From contig NC_090129.1 of assembly GCF_040581485.1 (NCBI RefSeq), forward strand, positions 15,573,501 to 15,637,500: a stretch of DNA of 64,000 nucleotides, given 5' to 3'. Under the pieces are notes generated by a model. That model had not been told where the DNA came from, did no database searches, and saw only the letters and a list, made by a program, of their open reading frames with translations. Shown in pieces: positions 53,481 through 64,000 of this stretch. The DNA comes from Linepithema humile. Its lineage: Eukaryota > Arthropoda > Insecta > Hymenoptera > Formicidae. How positions within the stretch are numbered: position 1 is the stretch's first letter; each line of letters starts with the position of its first letter. Both the position numbers and the translations under genes were made by a program.

Positions 53481-56400
53481 GACCAGAAACATACGAAGAA
53501 CAAATTATTTCAACTAATTATAACGATTTTAATCCGCGCCGTATCAATCCGCGACGACAAAGTGTCGCTTCTCGATACTTTAAAACGAGCAACAAATTCA
53601 GTTTCTTATTTTTTTGATTAGTATATTGTTCGTAGATTAACGTGAGACCAGAAACATACAAAGAACAAATTATTTCAATTAATTATAACGTTTTTAATCC
53701 GCGCCGTATCAATCCGCGACGACAAAATGTCGCTTCTCGATACTTTAAAATGAGCAACAAATTCAATTTCTTATATATTTCGATAGTACAAAGTCTGTAA
53801 ATTAATTTGAGACCAGAAACATACGAAGAACAAATTATTTCAACTAATTATAACGATTTTAATCCGCGCCGTATCAATACGCGACGACAGTCTCGCTTCT
53901 CGATACTTTAAAACGAGCAACAAATTCAATTTCTTATATATTTCGATAGTACAGAGTCTGTAAATTAATTTGGTACCAAACACATACGAGCAACAAATTA
54001 TTTCAACTAATTATAACGTTTTTAATTCGCGCCGTATCAATCCGCGACGACAGTGTCGCTTCTCGATACTTTAAAACGAGCAACAAATTCAATTTCTTAT
54101 ATATTTTGATAGTACAAAGTCTGTAAATTAATTTGAGTCCAGAAACATACGAAGAACAAATTATTTCAACTAATTATAACGATTTTAATCCGCGCCGTAT
54201 CAATCCGCGACGACAGTCTCGCTTCTCGATACTTTAAAACGAGCAACAAATTCAATTTCTTATATATTTCGATAGTACAGAGTCTGTAAATTAATTTGGC
54301 ACCAAACACATACAAGCAACAAATTTTTGAACTAATTATAACGTTTTTAGTCCGCGCCGTATCAATTCGCGACGACAAAGTGTCGCTTCTCGATACTTTA
54401 AAACGAGCAACAAATTCAGTTTCTTATTTTTTTGAATAGTATATTGTTCATAAATTAATTTGAGACCAGAAACATACGAAGAACAAATTATTTCAACTAA
54501 TTATAACGTTTTTTATCCGCGCCGTATCAATCCGCGACGACAGTGTCGCTTCTTGATACTTTAAAACGAGCAACAAATTCAGTTTCTTATTTTATTGAAT
54601 AGTATATTGTTCATAAATTAATTTGAGACCAGAAACATACGAAGAACAAATTATTTCAACTAATTATAACGTTTTTAATCCGCGCCGTATCAATCCGCGA
54701 CGACAGTGTTGCTTCGCGATACTTTAAAACGAGCAAAAAATTCAGTTTCTTATTTTTTTGAATAGTATATTGTTCATAAATTAATTTGAGACCAGAAACA
54801 TACAAAGAACAAATTATTTTAACTAATTATAACGTTCTTAATCCGCGACGACAGTGTCGCTTCTCGATACTTTAAAACGGGCAACAAATTCAGTTTCTTA
54901 TTTTTTTGAATAGTATATTGTTCATAAATTAATTTGAGACCAGAAACATACGAAGAACAAATTATTTTAACTAATTATAACGTTCTTAATCCGCGACGAC
55001 AGTGTCGCTTCTCGATACTTTAAAACAATCAACAAATTCAGTTTCTTATTTGTTTGAATAGTATATTGTTCTTAAATTAATTTGGTACCAATCACATACG
55101 AGCAACAAATTATTTCAACTAATTATAACGTTTTTAATTCGCGCCATATCAATTCGCGACGACAGTGTCGCTTCTCGATACTTTAAAACGAGCAACAAAT
55201 TCAATTTCTTATATATTTCGATAGTACAGAGTCTGTAGATTAATTTGGTACCAAAAACATACGAGCAACAAATTATTTCAACTAATTATAACGTTTTTAA
55301 TCCGCGCCATATCAATCCGCGACAACAGTGTCGCTTCTCGATACTTTAAAACGAGCTACAAATTTAATTTCTTATATATTTCAATAGTACAGAGTCTGTA
55401 AATTAATTTGGTACCAAACACATACGAGCAACAAATTATTTCAACTAATTATAACGTTTTTAATCTGCGCCGTATCAATCCGCGACGACAGTGTCGCTTC
55501 TCGATACCTTAAAACGAGCAACAAATTCAATTTCTTATATATTTCGATAGTACAGAGTCTGTAAATTAATTTGGTACCAATCACATACGAGCAACAAATT
55601 ATTTCAACTAATTATAACGTTTTTAATCCGCGCCATATCAATCCGCGACGACAGTGTCGCTTCTCGATACTTTAAAACGAGCAACAAATTCAATTTCTTA
55701 TATATTTCGATAGTACAGAGTCTGTAGATTAATTTGGTACCAAAAACATACGAGCAACAAATTATTTCAACTAATTATAACGTTTTTAATTCGCGCCGTA
55801 TCAATCCGCGACGACAGTGTCGCTTCTCGATACTTTAAAACGAGCTACAAATTTAATTTTTTATATATTTCAATAGTACAGAGTCTGTAGATTAATTTGG
55901 TACCAAAAACATACGAGCAACAAATTATTTCAACTAATTATAACGTTTTTAATCCGCGCCGTATCAATCCGCGACGACAGTGTCGCTTCTCGATACTTCA
56001 AAACGAGCAACAAATTCAGTTTCTTATTTTTTTGATTAGTATATTGTTCGAAGATTAACTTGAGACCAAAAACATACGAGCAACAAATTATTTCAACTAA
56101 TTATAACGTTTTTAATTCGCGCCATATCAATCCGCGACAACAGTGTCGCTTCTCGATACTTTAAAACGAGCTACAAATTTAATTTCTTATATATTTCAAT
56201 AGTACAGAGTCTGTAAATTAATTTGGTACCAAAAACATACGAGCAACAAATTATTTCAACTAATTATCACGTTTTTAATTCGCGCCATATCAATCCGCGA
56301 CAACAGTGTCGCTTCTCGATACTTTAAAACGAGCTACAAATTTAATTTCTTATATATTTCAATAGTACAGAGTCTGTAAATTAATTTGGTACCAAACACA

Positions 56401-59400
56401 TACGAGCAACAAATTATTTCAACTAATTATAACGTTTTTAATCTGCGCCATATCAATCCGCGACAACAGTGACGCTTCTCGATACTTTAAAACGAGCAAC
56501 AAATTTAATTTCTTATATATTTCAATAGTACAGAGTCTGTAAATTAATTTGGTACCAAACACATACGAGCAACAAATTATTTCAACTAATTATAACGTTT
56601 TTAATCCGCGCCATATCAATCCGCGACGACAGTGTCGCTTCTCGATACTTTAAAACGAGCAACAAATTCAATTTCTTATACATTTCGATAGTACAGAGTC
56701 TGTAAATTAATTTGGTACCAATCACATACGAGCAACAAATTATTTCAACTAATTATAACGTTTTTAATTCGCGCCATATCAATCCGCGACGACAGTGTCG
56801 CTTCTCGACATTTTAAAACAATCAACAAATTCAGTTTCTTTTTTTTTTGAATAGTATATTGTTCTTAAATTAATTTGAGACCAGAAACATACGAAGAACA
56901 AATTATTTTAACTAATTATAACGTTTTTAATCCGCGCCGTATCAATCCGCGACGACAGTGTCGCTTCTCGATACTTTAAAACGAGCAACAAATTCAATTT
57001 CTTATATATTTCGATAGTACAGAGTCTGTAGATTAATTTGGTACCAAAAACATACGAGCAACAAATTATTTCAACTAATTATAACGTTTTTAATTCGCGC
57101 CATATCAATCCGCGACAACAGTGTCGCTTCTCGATACTTTAAAACGAGCTACAAATTTAATTTTTTATATATTTCAATAGTACAGAGTCTGTAAATTAAT
57201 TTGGTACCAAACACATACGAGCAACAAATTATTTCAACTAATTATAACGTTTTTAATCTGCGCCGTATCAATCCGCGACGACAGTGTCGCTTCTCGATAC
57301 TTTAAAACGAGCAACAAATTCAATTTCTTATATATTTCGATAGTACAGAGTCTGTAAATTAATTTGGTACCAATCACATACGAGCAACAAATTATTTCAA
57401 CTAATTATAACGTTTTTAATCCGCGCCGTATTATCTGCGACGAAAAAGTGTCGCTTCTCGATACTTTAAAACGAGCAACAAATTCAGTTTCTTATTTTTT
57501 TGATTAGTATATTGTTCATAAATTAATTTGAGACCAGAAACATACGAAGAACAAATTATTTAACTAATTATAACGTTTTTAATCCGCGCCGTATCAATCC
57601 GCGACGACAGTGTCGCTTCTCGATACTTTAAAACGAGCAACAAATTCAATTTCTTATATATTTCGATAGTACAGAGTCTGTAGATTAATTTGGTACCAAT
57701 CACATACGAGCAACAAATTATTTCAACTAATTATAACGTTTTTAATCCGCGCCGTATCAATCCGCGACGACAGTGTCGCTTCTCGATACTTTAAAACGAG
57801 CAACAAATTCAATTTCTTATATATTTCGATAGTACAGAGTCTGTAGATTAATTTGGTACCAATCACATACGAGCAACAAATTATTTCAACTAATTATAAC
57901 GTTTTTAATCCGCGCCGTATTATCTGCGACGACAAAGTGTCGCTTCTCGATACTTTAAAACGAGCAACAAATTCAGTTTCTTATTTTTTTGATTAGAATA
58001 TTGTTCGAAGATTAACTTGAGACCAAAAACATACGAGCAACAAATTATTTCAACTAATTATAACGATTTTAATCCGCGCCGTATCAATCCGCGACGACAG
58101 TGTTGCTTCGCGATACTTTAAAACAATCAACAAATTCAGTTTCTTATTTTTTTGAATAGTATATTGTTCATAAATTAATTTGAGACCAGAAACATACGAA
58201 GAACAAATTATTTTAACTAATTATAACGTTTTTAATCCGCGCCGTATCAATCCGCGACGACAGTGTCGCTTCTCGATACTTTAAAACGAGCAACAAATTC
58301 AATTTCTTATATATTTCGATAGTACAGAGTCTGTAGATTAATTTGGTACCAAAAACATACAAGCAAAAATTATTTCAACTAATTATAACGTTTTTAATCC
58401 GCGCCATATCAATCCGCGACAACAGTGTCGCTTCTCAATACTTTAAAACGAGCAACAAATTCAATTTTTTATTTATTTCGATAGTACAGAGTCTGTAAAT
58501 TAATTTGGTACCAATCACATACGAGCAACAAATTATTTCAACTAATTATAACGTTTTTAATCCGCGCCGTATTATCTGCGACGACAAAGTGTCGCTTCTC
58601 GATACTTTAAAACGAGCAACAAATTCAGTTTCTTACTTTTTTGATTTGTATATTGTTCGAAGATTAACTTGAGACCAAAAACATACGAGCAACAAATTAT
58701 TTCAACTAATTATAACGATTTTAATCCGCGCCGTATCAATCCGCGACGACAGTGTTGCTTCGCGATACTTTACAACGAGCAACAAATTCAGTTTCTTATT
58801 TTTCTGAATAGTATATTGTTCATAAATTAATTTGAGACCAGAAACATATGAAGAACAAATTATTTTAACTAATTATAACGTTCTTAATCCGCGACGACAG
58901 TGTCGCTTCTCGATACTTTAAAACAATCAACAAATTCAGTTTCTTATTTTTTTGAATAGTATATTGTTCTTAAATTAATTTGAGACCAGAAACATACGAA
59001 GAACAAATTATTTTAACTAATTATAACGTTTTTAATCCGCGCCGTATCAATCCGCGACGACAGTGTCGCTTCTCGATACTTTAAAACTAGCATAAATCCA
59101 ATTTCTTATATATTTTGATAGTATAGAGTCTGTAGATTAATTTGGTACCAAAAACATACGAGCAACAAATTATTTCAACTAATTATAACGTTTTTATTCC
59201 GCGCCGTATCAATCCGCGACGACAGTGTCGCTTCTCGATACTTTAAAACGAGCAACAAATTCAATTTTTTATATATTTCGATAGTACAGAGTCTGTAGAT
59301 TAATTTGGTACCAAAAACATACGAGCAACAAATTATTTCAACTAATTATAACGATTTTAATCCGCGCCGTATCAATCCGCGACGACAGTGTCGCTTCTCG

Positions 59401-62400
59401 ATACTTTAAAACGAGCAACAAATTCAATTTCTTATATATTTTGATAGTACAGAGTCTGTAAATTAATTTGGTACCAATCACATACGAGCAACAAATTATT
59501 TCAACTAATTATAACGTTTTTAATCCGCGCCATATCAATCCGCGACGACAGTGTCGCTTCTCGATACTTTAAAACGAGCAACAAATTCAATTTCTTATAT
59601 ATTTCGATAGTACAGAGTCTGTAGATTAATTTGGTACCAAAAACATACGAGCAACAAATTATTTCAACTAATTATAACGTTTTTAATTCGCGCCATATCA
59701 ATCCGCGACAACAGTGTCGCTTCTCGATACTTTAAAACGAGCTACAAATTTAATTTTTTATATATTTCAATAGTACAGAGTCTGTAGATTAATTTGGTAC
59801 CAAAAACATACGAGCAACAAATTATTTCAACTAATTATAACGTTTTTAATCCACGCCGTATCAATCCGCGACGACAGTGTCGCTTCTCGATACTTCAAAA
59901 CGAGCAACAAATTCAGTTTCTTATTTTTTTGATTAGTATATTGTTCGAAGATTAACTTGAGACCAAAAACATACGAGCAACAAATTATTTCAACTAATTA
60001 TAACGTTTTTAATTCGCGCCATATCAATCCGCGACAACAGTGTCGCTTCTCGATACTTTAAAACGAGCTACAAATTTAATTTCTTATATATTTCAATAGT
60101 ACAGAGTCTGTAAATTAATTTGGTACCAAAAACATACGAGCAACAAATTATTTCAACTAATTATCACGTTTTTAATTCGCGCCATATCAATCCGCGACAA
60201 CAGTGTCGCTTCTCGATACTTTAAAACGAGCTACAAATTTAATTTTTTATATATTTCAATAGTACAGAGTCTGTAAATTAATTTGGTACCAAACACATAC
60301 GAGCAACAAATTATTTCAACTAATTATAACGTTTTTAATCTGCGCCGTATCAATCCGCGACGACAGTGTCGCTTCTCGATACTTTAAAACAAGCAACAAA
60401 TTCAATTTCTTATATATTTCGATAGTACAGAGTCTGTAGATTAATTTAGTACCAAAAACATACGAGCAACAAATTATTTCAACTAATTATAACGTTTTTA
60501 ATCCGGGCCGTATCAATCCGCGACGACAAAGTGTCGCTTCTCGATACTTTAAAACGAGCAACAAAATCAGTTTCTTATTTTTTTGATTAGTATATTGTTC
60601 GAAGATTAACTTGAGACCAAAAACATACGAGCAACAAATTATTTCAACTAATTATAACGATTTTAATCCGCGCCGTATCAATCCGCGACGACAGTGTTGC
60701 TTCGCGATACTTTAAAACGAGCAAAAAATTCAGTTTCTTATTTTTTTGAATAGTATATTGTTCATAAATTAATTTGAGACCAGAAACATACAAAGAACAA
60801 ATTATTTTAACTAATTATAACGTTCTTAATCCGCGACGACAGTGTCGCTTCTCGATACTTTAAAACGGGCAACAAATTCAGTTTCTTATTTTTTTGAATA
60901 GTATATTGTTCATAAATTAATTTGAGACCAGAAACATACGAAGAACAAATTATTTTAACTAATTATAACGTTCTTAATCCGCGACGACAGTGTCGCTTCT
61001 CGATACTTTAAAACAATCAACAAATTCAGTTTCTTATTTGTTTGAATAGTATATTGTTCTTAAATTAATTTGAGACCAGAAACATACGAAGAACAAATTA
61101 TTTTAACTAATTATAACGTTTTTAATCCGCGCCGTATCAATCCGCGACGACAGTGTCGCTTCTCGATACTTTAAAACAAGCAACAAATTCAATTTCTTAT
61201 ATATTTCGATAGTACAGAGTCTGTAAATTAATTTGGTACCAATCACATACGAGCAACAAATTATTTCAACTAATTATAACGTTTTTAATCCGCGCCATAT
61301 CAATCCGCGACGACAGTGTCGCTTCTCGATACTTTAAAACGAGCAACAAATTTAATTTCTTATATATTTCAAAAGTACAGAGTCTGTAAATTAATTTGGT
61401 ACCAAACACATACGAGCAACAAATTATTTCAACTAATTATAACGTTTTTAATCCGCGCCATATCAATCCGCGACGACAGTGTCGCTTCTCGATACTTTAA
61501 AACGAGCAACAAATTTAATTTCTTATATATTTCGATGGTACAGAGTCTGTAGATTAATTTGGTACCAAAAACATACGAGCAACAAATTATTTCAACTAAT
61601 TATAACGTTTTTAATCCGCGCCGTATCAATCCGCGACGACAGTGTCGCTTCGCGATACTTTAAAACGAGCAACAAATTCAGTTTCTCATTTTTTTGAATA
61701 GTATATTGTTCATAAATTAATTTGAGACCAGAAACATACGAAGAACAAATTATTTTAACTAATTATAACGTTTTTAATCCGCGCCGTATCAATCCGCGAC
61801 GACAGTGTCGCTTCTCGATACTTCAAAACGAGCAACAAATTCAATTTCTTATATATTTCGATAGTACAGAGTCTGTAGATTAATTTGGTACCAAAAACAT
61901 ACGAGCAACAAATTATTTCAACTAATTATAACGATTTTAATCCGCGCCGTATCAATCCGCGACGACAGTGTTGCTTCGCGATACTTTAAAACTAGCAACA
62001 AATTCAGTTTCTGATTTTTTTGAATAGTATATTGTTCATAAATTAATTTGAGACCAGAAACATACGAAGAACAAATTATTTTAACTAATTATAACGTTTT
62101 TAATCCGCGCCGTATCAATCCGCGACGACAGTGTCGCTTCTCGATACTTTAAAACAAGCATAAATTCAATTTCTTATATATTTTGATAGTACAGAGTCTG
62201 TAGATTAATTTGGTACCAAAAACATACGAGCAACAAATTATTTCAACTAATTATAACGTTTTTATTCCGCGCCGTATCAGTCCGCGACGACAGTGTCGCT
62301 TCTCGATACTTTAAAACGAGCAACAAATTCAATTTTTTATATATTTCGATAGTACAGAGTCTGTAGATTAATTTGGTACCAAAAACATACGAGCAACAAA

Positions 62401-64000
62401 TTATTTCAACTAATTATAACGATTTTAATCCGCGCCGTATCAGTCCGCGACGACAGTGTCGCTTCTCGATACTTTAAAACGAGCAACAAATTCAATTTCT
62501 TATATATTTCGATAGTACAGAGTCTGTAAATTAATTTGGTACCAATCACATACGAGCAACAAATTATTTCAACTAATTATAACGTTTTTAATCCGCGCCA
62601 TATCAATCCGCGACGACAGTGTCGCTTCTCGATACTTTAAAACGAGCAACAAATTCAATTTCTTATATATTTCGATAGTACAGAGTCTGTAGATTAATTT
62701 GGTACCAAAAACATACGAGCAACAAATTATTTCAACTAATTATAACGTTTTTAATCCGGGCCGTATCAATCCGCGACGACAGTGTCGCTTCTCGACACTT
62801 TAAAACAATCAACAAATTCAGTTTCTTATTTTTTTGAATAGTATATTGTTCTTAAATTAATTTGAGACCAGAAACATACGAAGAACAAATTATTTCAACT
62901 AATTATAACGTTTTTAATCCGCGCCGTATCAATCCGCGACGACAGTGTCGCTTCTCGATACTTTAAAACGAGCAACAAATTCAATTTCTTATATATTTCG
63001 GTAGTACAGAGTCTGTAAATTAATTTGGTACCAAACACATACGAGCAACAAATTATTTCAACTAATTATAACGTTTTTAATCCGCGCCAAATCAATCCGC
63101 GACGACAGTGTCGCTTCTCGATACTTTAAAACGAGCAACAAATTCAATTTCTTATATATTTCGATAGTACAGAGTCTGTAGATTAATTTGGTACCAAAAA
63201 CATACGAGCAACAAATTATTTCAACTAATTATAACGTTTTTAATCCGCGCCGTATTATCTGCGACGACAAAGTGTCGCTTCTCGATACTTTAAAACGAGC
63301 AACAAATTCAGTTTCTTATTTTTTTGATTAGTATATTGTTCATAAATTAATTTGAGACCAGAAACATACGAAGAACAAATTATTTAACTAATTATAACGT
63401 TTTTAATCCACGCCGTATCAATCCGCGACGACAGTGTCGCTTCTCGATACTTTAAAACAAGCAACAAATTCAATTTCTTATATATTTCGGTAGTACAGAG
63501 TCTGTAGATTAATTTGGTACCAAAAACATACGAGCAACAAATTATTTCAACTAATTAAAACGATTTTAATCCGCGCCGTATCAATCCGCGACGACAAAGT
63601 GTCGCTTCTCGATACTTTAAAACGAGCAACAAATACAGTTTCTTATTTTTTTGATTAGTATATTGTTCGTAGATTAACGTGAGACCAGAAACATACGAAA
63701 AACAATTATTTCAATTAATTATAACGTTTTTAATCCGCGCCGTATCAATCCGCGACGACAAAATGTCGCTTCTCGATACTTTAAAATGAGCAACAAATTC
63801 AATTTCTTATATATTTCGATAGTACAAAGTCTGTAAATTAATTTGAGACCAGAAACATACGAAGAACAAATTATTTCAACTAATTATAACGATTTTAATC
63901 CGCGCCGTATCAATCCGCGACGACAAAGTGTCGCTTCTCGATACTTTAAAACGAGCAACAAATTCAGTTTCTTATTTTTTTGATTAGTATATTGTTCGTA

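Larger units (their letters stand above)
41869..64000 (+). repeat. ~163-bp satellite array, about 136 monomers, continuing past the window
   Basis: Tandem monomers of 162-165 bp; successive TCAATCCGCG blocks are spaced 162, 162 and 163 bp at the left edge. Monomer types differ in the segment after CAACAAATTCA: one carries TTTTTTTGAATAGTATATTG, one TATATATTTCGATAGTACAG, others TGATTAGTATATTGTTCGTAG or TTCGAAGATTAACTTGAG. All share AACTAATTATAACG and a CGACA-n-TGTCG dyad. Short frames here are repeats of the monomer and not genes. Centromeric or pericentromeric location is plausible but not shown. Confidence 0.95.

Noticed and set aside
49246..54378. Short frames in the satellite (also 50836-51024 and 61316-61697)
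   Set aside because: They are the monomer translated in one frame, repeated because the DNA is repeated, with no independent coding signal.
41869..64000. CRISPR-like array
   Set aside because: Monomers are tandem and contiguous, with no unique spacers between short repeats, and the setting is eukaryotic.

Overview
This is an intergenic, heterochromatin-like stretch of an animal genome, most likely an insect. Supporting signs are R1-clade-type non-LTR retrotransposons, LTR units primed by tRNA-Leu, and a TTAGG-like decamer repeat; a hymenopteran is plausible but unproven. There is no host gene, rRNA or tRNA. Everything recognisable is mobile or tandemly repeated DNA, in four blocks.

(1) 1-3463: the 5' part of a non-LTR element (R-A, minus strand) abutting a (TAGGTTAAAA)n tract. 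(2) 3464-32114: about 28.6 kb of nested and inverted LTR-like units of three related families. These are LTRu-1 (3.75 kb; whole, split and broken copies), LTRu-2 (3.95 kb) and LTRu-3 (5.4-5.9 kb; two inverted copies forming a huge palindrome). All have TG...CA ends with a TGTNACGTC-like terminus, and 4-bp target duplications where these can be read. None carries a gag-pol. LTRu-1 ends are followed by a tRNA-Leu primer-binding site that has been multiplied in tandem. LTRu-2 and LTRu-3 each keep an uninterrupted ORF of unknown function a few hundred bases inside their 3' end.

(3) 32115-41868: an array of ~270-bp units, each holding a (TTTTAACCTA)n stretch, folded back on itself near 32880. Two further non-LTR elements, R-B and R-C, are inserted in it. 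Each has a 5' UTR, one long ORF1/Gag with three CCHC knuckles, a 3' UTR and a poly(A) tail, but no ORF2 (endonuclease/reverse transcriptase). Both 3' junctions are poly(A)|GGTTAAAA with 13-14 bp target duplications, so insertion appears sequence-specific. Their 5' and 3' UTRs differ in primary sequence yet fold into the same stems through compensatory changes. (4) 41869-64000: about 136 monomers of a ~163-bp satellite with several monomer types, higher-order duplication and a conserved CGACA-n-TGTCG dyad.

The best candidate for an under-described system is block 3 with R-A. It looks like a family of Gag-only, site-specific R1-like elements (analogous in coding content to HeT-A or HAL1) living in a telomere-like decamer repeat. 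They would have to be mobilised by a reverse transcriptase supplied in trans and recognising the conserved 3' UTR structure. The coding and structural facts are read from the sequence; the mobilisation model is inference.
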